Part shown: piece after piece, positions 33,860 through 42,288 of the stretch
How positions within the stretch are numbered: the first letter of the stretch is position 1
Layout: each line of letters opens with the position of its first letter
DNA from: Verrucomicrobiota bacterium
Lineage (GTDB): Bacteria; Verrucomicrobiota; Verrucomicrobiia; CAIQCK01
DNA length: 64,000 bases
NCBI GenBank assembly: GCA_026397915.1
Contig: JAPLTX010000060.1
Coordinates: 46,210 to 110,209, forward strand
Direction: 5' to 3'
Notes under the pieces: model-generated
The model's database searches: none
Seen by the model: only the letters and a program-made list of their open reading frames with translations
Told to the model about the DNA's origin: nothing
Position numbers and translations under genes: made by a program

Positions 33860-35563
33860 ATGAACACCGAGCGTCTGCACCTGTTGATCGTGGAAGACGA
33901 AGAGGCCCACGTCGAGGCCATCCGCCGCGCGTTCGACGCGGACGGCGCAAATGTTGAGGTTCATGTCGCGGGCACGCTGCGGGAGTATTCCGAGCTTGTC
34001 GCCACCCGCCCGCTGGACATCGTGCTGATGGATCTGAACCTGCCGGACGGCCGCGCTGTGGAGATTCTGACGCATCCACCGGAAAACGGGCCGTTCCCCG
34101 TCATTGTTATGACCGCGTTCGGCAACCAGCAGATCGTGGTCGAAGTGATGAAGGCGGGCGCGCTGGATTACGTGGTCAAGTCGCCGGAGGCATTCGCCAC
34201 CTTGCCCCGCGCCGTGGAACGCTTGCTCCGCGAGTGGAAGCTGCTGCAAAGCCATAAGCGGGCGGAGGCTGTCGTGCGCGCCGAACGGCAGCGGTTTAGC
34301 GACGTGCTGGACCAGTTGCCGGCTTACCTGGTGCTGCTCACGCCGGATTACCATGTGCCGTTTGCCAACCGCTTCTTCCGGGAACGCTTTGGCGAGGCGC
34401 ATGGCCGGCGCTGCTACGAGTATCTGTTCAACCGGACCGAGCCTTGCGAGATTTGCGAAACTTATTCCGTCCTCAAAACCAATGCGCCCCATCACTGGCA
34501 ATGGACCGGGCCAGACCACCGCAACTACGACATCTACGACTTCCCATTCAAAGATACCGACGGTTCACCCCTTATTATGGAGGTGGGCTTGGATGTCACC
34601 GAGCGCAAGCGGGCGACAGAGGCGCTGGTCGCAATCAAAGAACGCCTCCAGAACACGCTAAGCAGCATGACACAAGGCTACTACGCCATTGACCGCGACT
34701 GGCGCGTGGTGGCCGTCAACGCCGCGGCGGAGAAACATTTCGGCAAACCAGCCGCGGAACTGATCGGCGGCACCCTCGAGCAAGCCACGCAAGGGCGCAT
34801 CCCGGACAACGTCCGCGAGGGCATCCAGCAAGTCATGACCTCCGGCCAGCCGCAGCAGTTCGAGGTCGAGTCCAAGGTCCGGCCCGGCACTTGGGCGATA
34901 GACTACATCTATCCGCGCGACGGTGGCGTGGAGGTTTACTTCACGGATATCACCGAGCGCAAGTTGGCGGAGGAGGCGTTGGAGGAGGAGGCGGTTCGCC
35001 GGCGCATTCTGATTGATGGATCCAAGGACGGCATCGTGATCCTCGACGCAGACGGCAAGGTGTTTGAGTCAAACCGCCGCTATGCTGAGATGCTAGGCTA
35101 TTCTCTCGAGGAAATGGGTCGGCTCCACATTTGGGACTGGGACGCGCAATGGACGCGCGAACAGATTCTGGAGATGATCGGGTCGCTTGACGAGACCGGC
35201 GATCATTTCGAGACCCGCCAGCGTCGCAAGGACGGCACCATATTTGATGTCGAAATCAGCTCGAACGCGGCCCTTTGCGCCGGACGAAAACTGATCTTCG
35301 CCGTTTGCCGCGACATCACCGAGCGCAAGCGGGCGGCGGAGGCGCTGCGGAAGCAGACCGCGGAACTCCGCGCTCGCAACAAGGAACTGGAGCGCTTCAA
35401 CAATGCAAGCGTGGGACGCGAGTTGCGCATGATCGAACTGAAGCAGGAAATCAACCAACTGTGCCAGCAAGCCGGCTTGCCGCCGCGCTATCCCTCGAAT
35501 TCAGCAAGAGAAAGCGAGAGGATCGGCGACAACACGCCACCGACAAAATCAGGACAGCCATGA
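33860..35563 (+). CDS. Response regulator with three PAS domains, no kinase or DNA-binding domain
   Basis: A 567-residue protein. The N-terminal receiver has LIVEDEEAHVEA, the Asp in DIVLMDLNLPDGRAVE and the Lys in DYVVKSPEAF. PAS 1 (about 145-255) carries a Cys-rich motif (CYEYLFNRTEPCEICET) like that in the fifth PAS of HK1. Two more PAS domains follow to about residue 500, then a coiled coil (LRARNKELERFNNASVGREL). It ends there with no catalytic output. Its stop overlaps the start of the next gene by 4 bp (ATGA at 35560-35563), so the two are translationally coupled. It probably acts as a signal integrator that docks on that kinase through its coiled coil. Confidence 0.88.
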   Translation: MNTERLHLLIVEDEEAHVEAIRRAFDADGANVEVHVAGTLREYSELVATRPLDIVLMDLNLPDGRAVEILTHPPENGPFPVIVMTAFGNQQIVVEVMKAGALDYVVKSPEAFATLPRAVERLLREWKLLQSHKRAEAVVRAERQRFSDVLDQLPAYLVLLTPDYHVPFANRFFRERFGEAHGRRCYEYLFNRTEPCEICETYSVLKTNAPHHWQWTGPDHRNYDIYDFPFKDTDGSPLIMEVGLDVTERKRATEALVAIKERLQNTLSSMTQGYYAIDRDWRVVAVNAAAEKHFGKPAAELIGGTLEQATQGRIPDNVREGIQQVMTSGQPQQFEVESKVRPGTWAIDYIYPRDGGVEVYFTDITERKLAEEALEEEAVRRRILIDGSKDGIVILDADGKVFESNRRYAEMLGYSLEEMGRLHIWDWDAQWTREQILEMIGSLDETGDHFETRQRRKDGTIFDVEISSNAALCAGRKLIFAVCRDITERKRAAEALRKQTAELRARNKELERFNNASVGRELRMIELKQEINQLCQQAGLPPRYPSNSARESERIGDNTPPTKSGQP

Positions 35564-37965
35564 AGCCGCAAGAACTATTTGTCCTACGGGAGCCGCGCCA
35601 GATGATGCTCGTTGCCGCATGTGGGTGGACGGTCGTATCGCTTCTGTTTGCCGCGTTCGAATACGCCGGAGCCAGGCATGAGGCCGTGGACATGGCGCAT
35701 GTGAACGCGGAGAACAGTTTCCAAAAGGATGTCGCTTACCGCCACTGGGCCGCCATGCACGGCGGCGTGTATGTGCCCGTCACGGAAAAGACGCCGCCGA
35801 ATCCGCTGCTGGCCGACTGGCCCGAGCGGGACATCACCACGCCGTCCGGCCGGAGGCTGACGTTGGTGAATCCCGCCTATATGACGCGGCAGGTCCACGA
35901 ATGGTCCAAGGACGTTTATGGTGTCACGGGGCACATCACCAGTCTCAAGCCGATCAACCCAACCAATGTCGCCGACGCGTGGGAGACTGGCGCCCTTGAA
36001 ACGTTCGAGAAAGGCGCGAAAGAGTTTAGCTCGATTGAGATAACCAACGGCGAGCCTGTTCTGCGATCCATGCACCCGTTTATTACAGAGAAGTCCTGTC
36101 TGAAGTGCCATGCGGCACAGGGTTACAAAGAGGGCGATATCCGCGGCGGGATCAGCGTCGCGGTGTCTCTGAAACCGTATTTCGCGGCCACCACCGAAAA
36201 CCGGAATGACGCGTGGCTTTGGGGCGGCGGTGTTTGGGCTCTGGGCTTACTGGGACTGATGATCGGCCACCGTCGCATGACGCAGACGATCCAGCAACGC
36301 GAGGAGAGCACGCAGCAACTGCGCGAAACAGAAGACAGACTCCGGTTGCTCCACGACTCCATGCTCGAAGGCGTGGCTTTGCATGAGATCATCTGCGATG
36401 CCAACGGCCAGCCGTGCGATTACCGCTTCCTGCAAGTCAACCCGGCGTTCGAGCGGCTCACCGGCCTGAAAGCGGCGGACATCATCGGCAAGACGGTCCG
36501 CGAGGTTTATCCCAACATTGACCGGAAGTGGATCGAGCGTTATGGCCGTGTGGCCCTCACCGGTGAATCGTGCCAGTTCGAGGACTACTCGTCCGACGTG
36601 GGCCGGCACTTCGAGGTCGCGGCTGTCTGCACGCGCAAGGGTCAGTTCGCCGCCACCTTCAGCGACATCACCGAGCGCAAGCGGGCGCAGGAAGAGCTGC
36701 GGCAAAGTGAGCAGCGATACCGCTTGCTGGCGGCCAACATGGCCGACGTGCTGTGGACTCTGGATTTCCAAACCTTGCGCTTGACCTACATCAGTCCGTC
36801 GGTCCAACGGTTGCGTGGTTACACGGCCGAGGAAGCGATGAGCCAATCCCTTGGCCAGATGTTGACCGCCAAATCACTGGCCATGGTGCAAACGTGGCTG
36901 GCCGAGCGCGCGCCGGCCTTCCTGGCGGGAGACCCCGCGGCCGTCAACCAAGTCTACGAAGTCGAGTTGAGGCACAAGGACGGCTCGACCGTATGGACGG
37001 AAATGGTCACGACGTTTTTGAGGAACGACGACGGCGGCATCAACATCGTGGGGGTCTCACGGGACATTACCGATCGCAAACGGGCGGAGGACGCCCTGCG
37101 TCAATCCCGCGCTGCTGCATTGAACATGATGGAAGATGCTGTCGCTGCGCGCGACCGGACGGAGCAGGCGAGCGAGACGCTCCGGCATGAGGTGGAGGAG
37201 CGCAGAAGAGCCGAAGATGAAGTGCGGCGGTTGAACACCAGTCTGGAGCAGCGCGTGACCGAGCGCACCGCCGAACTCCAAATGGCCAACAAGGAGATGG
37301 AGGCGTTCTCTTACTCCGTGTCGCACGACCTGCGCGCGCCGGTGCGGGCCATGAGCGGTTTCGCAGGCATGCTGGCGGAGGATTACGCGCCGCGGCTCGA
37401 CGACGAAGGCCGGCGCCTGTTGGGAACCATTTGCAGCGAAGCCAGCCGGATGGGCCAGATGATTGACGAACTGCTGGCGTTCTCGCGGCTCGGACGGCAA
37501 TCCATGCAAGTGGCGAAGGTGGACATGACGGTGTTGGCGCAAAGCGTGTTCGACCAATGCGCGGCGCAGGCGTCGGGGCGCAACATCCAGTTCAAGCTGA
37601 GTCCACTGCCGGTGGCGCAGGGCGACGCGGCCATGCTTTCCCACGTGTGGGTCAATCTGATTTCCAACGCCATTAAATACACGCGCGCCAAGCCGGTGGC
37701 CGAGATCGAAATCAGCGGTCGCGCCGACGGCAAGGACGGGATCGTTTACTGCGTGAAAGACAACGGCGCGGGTTTCGACATGAAGTATGTTCAGAAGCTC
37801 TTCGGCGTTTTTCAACGATTGCACGCTGAAGCGGATTTTGAAGGCACAGGTGTCGGGCTGGCGTTGGTGCAACGCGTCGTTCAACGCCACGGCGGCCGTG
37901 TCTGGGCGGAAGGCGAAGTCAACAAGGGCGCGGCGTTTTACTTTGCACTGCCAGCGGGTAAATGA
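35560..37965 (+). CDS. Sensor histidine kinase with DUF3365 c-heme-type sensor and two PAS domains (HK3)
   Basis: An 801-residue protein. Transmembrane helix 1 lies near residues 17-38. A periplasmic DUF3365 (Tll0287-like) domain follows, with a c-type heme attachment motif CLKCH near residue 185 (EKSCLKCHAAQGYKEGDIRG), then helix 2 near 225-243. Two PAS domains come next, then a coiled coil, HisKA (YSVSHDLRAPVRAM) and HATPase (NLISNAIKYTR, DNGAGFD, GTGVGLALVQR). The heme suggests sensing of redox state or a gas such as NO or O2. The kinase half and even the 3' flank closely resemble HK1, so one arose from the other with a change of sensor. It is coupled to the preceding receiver-PAS gene. 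Confidence 0.9.
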   Translation: MKPQELFVLREPRQMMLVAACGWTVVSLLFAAFEYAGARHEAVDMAHVNAENSFQKDVAYRHWAAMHGGVYVPVTEKTPPNPLLADWPERDITTPSGRRLTLVNPAYMTRQVHEWSKDVYGVTGHITSLKPINPTNVADAWETGALETFEKGAKEFSSIEITNGEPVLRSMHPFITEKSCLKCHAAQGYKEGDIRGGISVAVSLKPYFAATTENRNDAWLWGGGVWALGLLGLMIGHRRMTQTIQQREESTQQLRETEDRLRLLHDSMLEGVALHEIICDANGQPCDYRFLQVNPAFERLTGLKAADIIGKTVREVYPNIDRKWIERYGRVALTGESCQFEDYSSDVGRHFEVAAVCTRKGQFAATFSDITERKRAQEELRQSEQRYRLLAANMADVLWTLDFQTLRLTYISPSVQRLRGYTAEEAMSQSLGQMLTAKSLAMVQTWLAERAPAFLAGDPAAVNQVYEVELRHKDGSTVWTEMVTTFLRNDDGGINIVGVSRDITDRKRAEDALRQSRAAALNMMEDAVAARDRTEQASETLRHEVEERRRAEDEVRRLNTSLEQRVTERTAELQMANKEMEAFSYSVSHDLRAPVRAMSGFAGMLAEDYAPRLDDEGRRLLGTICSEASRMGQMIDELLAFSRLGRQSMQVAKVDMTVLAQSVFDQCAAQASGRNIQFKLSPLPVAQGDAAMLSHVWVNLISNAIKYTRAKPVAEIEISGRADGKDGIVYCVKDNGAGFDMKYVQKLFGVFQRLHAEADFEGTGVGLALVQRVVQRHGGRVWAEGEVNKGAAFYFALPAGK

Positions 37966-37997
37966 AGAATGGAGAATGCAGAATGAAGAATGGGGAA
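37961..37997 (+). repeat. GAATG-type simple repeat block B3
   Basis: AATGAAGAATGGAGAATGCA continues as GAATGAAGAATGGGG, starting at the HK3 stop codon. It supplies the first residues of the following four-helix-bundle reading frame, and the same string follows the HK1 stop. Confidence 0.7.
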
Positions 37998-38351
37998 CGC
38001 GATCTGGCGCAGAGGACAAAGGCGTTCGCGCTGCGGATTATCAAGATGTATTCGGCGTTGCCCAAAGAAACGGTCGCTCAGGTGCTTGGCAAACAGGTCT
38101 TGCGATCCGGCACGGCGGTCGGCGCGAATTACCGGGAAGCAAACAGGGCGAGGTCCAAGGCGGAGTTCATTGCCAAGATGGGCGACTGTCTGAAGGAACT
38201 GGATGAGACTGCTTACTGGTTGGAACTGCTGGTCGAAGCCGTCATTGTTCCCGAACCGCGGTTGTTGCCCTTGTCAGACGAAACCGGCCAGTTGATCGCG
38301 ATCTTCGTCACGATCATTAACCGCGCCAAACAAATGCAGAATGCAGAATGA
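37983..38351 (+). CDS. S23/IVP-type four-helix-bundle protein (intact)
   Basis: A 122-residue all-helical protein from the ATG at 37983; an ATG at 37962 would add seven repeat-encoded residues. The S23-family pattern is clear: LAQRTKAFALRIIKMYSALP, then VLRSGTAVGANYREANRARS, EFIAKMGDCLKELDETAYWL and a final long helix. Both termini are encoded by the flanking simple repeats: the N-terminal MKNGE by block B3, and the last six residues QMQNAE plus the stop codon by block B4. Members often form pentamers and are found in intervening sequences of 23S rRNA genes, though their job is unknown. Here the gene is wedged between two kinase genes with which it has no obvious functional tie. Confidence 0.85.
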   Translation: MKNGERDLAQRTKAFALRIIKMYSALPKETVAQVLGKQVLRSGTAVGANYREANRARSKAEFIAKMGDCLKELDETAYWLELLVEAVIVPEPRLLPLSDETGQLIAIFVTIINRAKQMQNAE

Positions 38352-38418
38352 AAAATGAAGAAACAAAGAAGGCGGATGGCGGATGGAATTCTTCATTTTT
38401 CATTCTGCATTCTGCATT
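38333..38418. repeat. Perfect 28-bp inverted repeat (block B4) after the four-helix-bundle gene
   Basis: The arms 38333-38360 and 38391-38418 are perfect reverse complements around a 30-nt spacer, built from AATGCAGAATGCAG and AATGAAAAATGAAG units. The left arm overlaps the end of the four-helix-bundle gene. The hairpin could stop transcription before the next kinase gene, but no U-run follows. Confidence 0.85.
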
Positions 38419-38451
38419 CGGCTTCAGTGAGAAAGGAAGAGTTCGAGCGAA

Positions 38452-41091
38452 ATGAATCCAATTGAAATCCTCATGCTTGAGGACAACCCGCGCGACGCCG
38501 AACTGGCGATGCGTGAACTGCGGCGGGAGGGTATCCAGTTCAACGCGAAGCGTGTCTGGACGGAGGAGGAGTTCCTCGCCGGACTGCGCAACCCGGCGCT
38601 CGACCGGATTCTGGCCGACTTCCAACTGCCATCCTACGACGGCCTGTCTGCCTTGAATCTTGCGCGCAAGGAGCGTCCGAAAGTGCCCTTCATCTTCGTG
38701 TCGGGCACTCTTGGCGAAGAAACGGCCGTTGACGCCATGCATCACGGCGCCTCGGATTACGTGTTGAAACAGAGGCTAACCCGCTTGGGGTCGTCGGTGC
38801 AACGGGTCTTGCGGCAAGCCGAAGAACACAAGCTGATCGCACAGATGGCGCAGCGACTGACCGAGAACGAAAAGCGATACCGGCAATTGTTCGGCGGGAT
38901 CAAGAGCGGCGTCGCGGTTTACGAGGTCCGGGGCGATGGGGAGGATTTCGTCTTCAAAGATTTCAACACGGCCGCCGAGCGGATCGAAAACGTGAAGAAG
39001 GAACAGCTCCTTGGGAAGGGCGTCACCGAGATGTTCCCCGGCATCCGGCAAATGGGGTTGTTGGATGTCTTCAAGCGCGTCTGGAAAACCGGCGTGCCGG
39101 AGCATCATCCTGCGTCGCTTTACCGCGAAGGAAGTGGCGTCTCGTGGCGGGAAAACTATGTCTATAAGCTGCCGTCGGGCGAGCTGGTGGTCGTTTACGA
39201 CGATGTCACGGAGCGCAAACAATCCGAAGAGAAGGTGAAGATCAGCGAGGAGCGGCTGCGTCAGGCGCTGGACGCCGGGCAAATGGGCGCCTGGGAGTTG
39301 GATCTTGTCAGTGACACGTCCTGGCGAACGCTGCGGCACGATCAGATCTTCGGCTACACCTCGCCGCCGGCCGAGTGGAATTACGAAATCCTCTTGCAGC
39401 ATGTCGTGCCGGAAGACCTCGAACTGGTCAAACGCTGTTTTGCGCAGGCATTAACGACCGACCGTCTCAGCCTTGAATGCCGGATTGCCCGGCCGGCGCA
39501 AGAACCGCGCTGGATCGGCATCCAAGGACGCGTCCACCGTAATGAGAAAGGCGAGCGCGTCCGGCTGATGGGCACGGTCAGCGACATTTCCGAGCGCAAG
39601 CTGATGGAAAAGGTGTTGCGCGAGAGCGAGCAGCGATTTCGATTACTGGCCGATAATGCGAGCGACGTGATCTGGACCCTGGACACATCAGGCCGGCTCA
39701 ACTACATCAGTCCCTCGGTTCAACGGCTGCTCGGCTACACCCCGGCGGATGTCCTGTCGCGCGGGATGGATCAAATACTGATAGCGGCTTCGGTCACGAC
39801 GGCCCACAAAAAGCTGGGTGAAACCCTTCTCAAGCTGCAGGCTGGCAAACACGTGCGCGAGACTTTCGAGCTGAACTATATCCGCAAGGACGGCTGGCCG
39901 GTCTGGTGCGAAGTCGCTTGCAGCGGGATGTTCGACTCGTCCGGTGAATTCATGGGCATTGTGGGTGTCAGTCGCGACATCAGCGAGCGGAAGCGGGCGG
40001 AGGCCAACCTGCAACGGCTGGCCACGGCCATCGAGCAGGCCAGGGAAACCGTCGTCATCACGGACACCACGGGCACGATCCAATACGCCAACCCCGCCTT
40101 CGAGAAAATCACCGGCTACTCCTGCGCCGAAGCCATCGGCCAGAACCCGCGCGTGCTCAAGAGCGGCAAGCATGACGCCGCATTCTACCAGCAGATGTGG
40201 AACACGCTCAGGCGCGGCGAGGTTTGGCACGGCCACTTCATCAACAAGAAGAAAGACGGCACACTTTACGAAGAGGACGCAACCATTTCGCCCGTGCGAG
40301 ACGCGTCGGGCCAGATTATCAACTACATCGCCCTCAAGCTCGACGTGACCCGCGAAGCCGCGATGGAAGCCCAACTCCGCGAGTCGCAGAAAATGGAGGC
40401 CATCGGGACGCTCGCGGGAGGAGTCGCCCACGAGATCAACAATCCCATCAACGGCATCATGAACTACGCGCAGTTGATCACCGACGAGCTGCCAGCCGAC
40501 AGTCCCCTCCAGCAGTTTTCGGCCAATATCATCAAGGAGACGAATCGCGTGTCGCAGGTCGTCCGCAATCTGCTCTCCTTCGCGCGGCAGAACCCGCAAC
40601 AGCGCAGCCCGGCCAATCTGAACGACATCATCAAGAGCGTTCTCACGTTGGTGCAGACCGTGATCCGGCACGACCAAATCACGCTGACGGTGGAGGCGCC
40701 GGAGGGACTGCCCCAGATGGACTGCCACAGCCAGCAGCTCGAGCAAGTGCTGTTGAACCTGCTGACCAACGCGCGGGACGCCCTCAATGAGAAGTATTCG
40801 GCTTATCACGAGGACAAGATCATTCGCGTCACCGCCCGCCTGTTCGAGCAGGATGGCGCACGCTGGATTCGAACGACCGTGGAAGACCACGCCAATGGAA
40901 TCCCGGAGGAGATTCGCGGCCGTGTCTTGGATCCTTTCTTCACCACCAAGCCAGCGGGCAAGGGAACGGGATTGGGACTCTCCATCAGCCACGGCATCGT
41001 GAAAGACCACGGCGGGGAGTTGCACTTTGAGACCGAAACCGGGCGCGGCACGCGGTTCCACATGGATTTGCCGGTGAAAGGAGAGAAGTAA
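38452..41091 (+). CDS. Hybrid response regulator/histidine kinase with four PAS domains (HK4)
   Basis: An 879-residue soluble protein. The N-terminal receiver (MLEDNPRDAELAMREL, Asp in RILADFQLPSYDG, Lys in DYVLKQRL) is followed by four PAS domains between about residues 135 and 640, each starting with a SEQRFRLL-like helix. HisKA (GGVAHEINNPINGIMNYAQL, His near residue 661) and HATPase (LLNLLTNARDALNE, GTGLGLSISHG) end the protein. This kinase class (HEINNP) differs from the HDLRAP class of HK1 and HK3. It lacks membrane helices, so it reads a cytoplasmic signal or the phosphorylation state of its receiver. The next gene starts 3 bp later. Confidence 0.92.
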   Translation: MNPIEILMLEDNPRDAELAMRELRREGIQFNAKRVWTEEEFLAGLRNPALDRILADFQLPSYDGLSALNLARKERPKVPFIFVSGTLGEETAVDAMHHGASDYVLKQRLTRLGSSVQRVLRQAEEHKLIAQMAQRLTENEKRYRQLFGGIKSGVAVYEVRGDGEDFVFKDFNTAAERIENVKKEQLLGKGVTEMFPGIRQMGLLDVFKRVWKTGVPEHHPASLYREGSGVSWRENYVYKLPSGELVVVYDDVTERKQSEEKVKISEERLRQALDAGQMGAWELDLVSDTSWRTLRHDQIFGYTSPPAEWNYEILLQHVVPEDLELVKRCFAQALTTDRLSLECRIARPAQEPRWIGIQGRVHRNEKGERVRLMGTVSDISERKLMEKVLRESEQRFRLLADNASDVIWTLDTSGRLNYISPSVQRLLGYTPADVLSRGMDQILIAASVTTAHKKLGETLLKLQAGKHVRETFELNYIRKDGWPVWCEVACSGMFDSSGEFMGIVGVSRDISERKRAEANLQRLATAIEQARETVVITDTTGTIQYANPAFEKITGYSCAEAIGQNPRVLKSGKHDAAFYQQMWNTLRRGEVWHGHFINKKKDGTLYEEDATISPVRDASGQIINYIALKLDVTREAAMEAQLRESQKMEAIGTLAGGVAHEINNPINGIMNYAQLITDELPADSPLQQFSANIIKETNRVSQVVRNLLSFARQNPQQRSPANLNDIIKSVLTLVQTVIRHDQITLTVEAPEGLPQMDCHSQQLEQVLLNLLTNARDALNEKYSAYHEDKIIRVTARLFEQDGARWIRTTVEDHANGIPEEIRGRVLDPFFTTKPAGKGTGLGLSISHGIVKDHGGELHFETETGRGTRFHMDLPVKGEK

Positions 41092-41094
41092 ATC

Positions 41095-42240
41095 ATGTCG
41101 CGCATACTTATCGTGGACGATGAAGAGAGCATACGGCTCACGCTGGCAACATTCCTGAGCAACGCCGGCTATCATGCCGAGACCGCTGAAGATGTTCCGA
41201 CTGCGCTGAAACGGCTCAAGGAGGGGAACTTCGACGTTGTAGTTTCCGACATTGTCATGCCCCGTGCCACGGGCGTGGAACTCCTCCAGACGATTCGTCG
41301 GGAGTCGCCCCAGGTCCAGGTGATCATGATGACAGGCCAGCCCACTGTGGAAACGGCCGCCGCCACCGTGCGGGCCGGGGCCTTTGATTATCTGGTCAAG
41401 CCGGTGCCCAAGGATGCGATGCTGCGCTGCGCGGCCAACGCGGCCAAACTCAAGGCAGCCGATGATGAGCGGACACGGCTGGCGGAAGCCAACCGCCGCT
41501 ATCAGGAAGATCTGGAACGGCAACACAAGCAGTTGAGGGAAAACTACGCCCATCTCCGTGAACTGGAAACGCTGCGCGATAATCTCACGCACATGATCAT
41601 CCACGACCTGCGCGCCCCGCTCTCCATCGCGCTGGGCTATCTGGATTTGATCAAGGAACGTGCTGCCTCCAAGCTTGCGATTGACGAGATGGGTTATCTG
41701 AACACGGTCGTCATCAACATCTGCCGGCTCAACGACATGATCGGCTCGCTCTTGGACATCAGCCGCCTCGAAACGGGCAATATGCCGCTCAATCGCCGCG
41801 CTTGCGACATGGCGGACCTGGCCAAGTCCGTCTTGGAGTCCTTCGACTCTCTGGTGGAAGATCGGCATCTCCGTTTCGAGTCGTCATCGGAACCCGTCAT
41901 GGCATCCTGCGACGAGGAGGTCACCCGCCGCGTCCTCGGCAACCTGATCCAGAACGCCCTCAAGTTCACGCCGAAAGACGGCAACATCCGCGTCGCCGTG
42001 AGCCGGAAGGATGCGATCGTCCGGCTGGAAGTGTCCGACAGCGGCGCGGGCATTCCGGCCGAATATCATGCGAAGATATTCGAGAAATTCGGCCAGGTGG
42101 AAAAACAAACGCGCCGGCACTCCACCGGCCTGGGTCTGACCTTCTGCAAACTCGCTGTCGAAGCCCAAGGCGGTCAGATCGGCGTCGAGAGCGAAGTCGG
42201 CAAGGGCAGCACCTTCTGGTTCACACTGCCGGCAGCCTGA
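41095..42240 (+). CDS. Hybrid response regulator/histidine kinase without PAS domains (HK5)
   Basis: A 381-residue protein. The receiver (ILIVDDEESIRLTLATFL, Asp in DVVVSDIVMPRATG, Lys in DYLVKPVPKD) is joined through a coiled coil to HisKA (NLTHMIIHDLRAPLSIALGY) and HATPase (NLIQNALKFTPKDG, DSGAGIPAEYHAKIF, GLGLTFCKLA). It is almost certainly co-transcribed with HK4 (3-bp gap). Its receiver is the most canonical in the cluster and could be the target of HK4. With no DNA-binding domain, its own output is again phosphotransfer. It is the last gene of the signalling block and converges on glnD. Confidence 0.92.
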   Translation: MSRILIVDDEESIRLTLATFLSNAGYHAETAEDVPTALKRLKEGNFDVVVSDIVMPRATGVELLQTIRRESPQVQVIMMTGQPTVETAAATVRAGAFDYLVKPVPKDAMLRCAANAAKLKAADDERTRLAEANRRYQEDLERQHKQLRENYAHLRELETLRDNLTHMIIHDLRAPLSIALGYLDLIKERAASKLAIDEMGYLNTVVINICRLNDMIGSLLDISRLETGNMPLNRRACDMADLAKSVLESFDSLVEDRHLRFESSSEPVMASCDEEVTRRVLGNLIQNALKFTPKDGNIRVAVSRKDAIVRLEVSDSGAGIPAEYHAKIFEKFGQVEKQTRRHSTGLGLTFCKLAVEAQGGQIGVESEVGKGSTFWFTLPAA

Positions 42241-42288
42241 GTTGGCGTCGAGAGCGGCCAGCCGTTGTATTCTCACCGCCGCTCCAAC

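Noticed and set aside
32813..38351. Diversity-generating retroelement, because Avd belongs to the S23 fold family
   Set aside because: There is no reverse transcriptase gene and no template/variable repeat pair near either four-helix-bundle gene.
38333..38418. CRISPR-like reading of the repeated GAATG units
   Set aside because: Units are short, irregular and have no spacers of even length; it is a simple-repeat inverted pair. No CRISPR array or cas gene was seen anywhere in the window.
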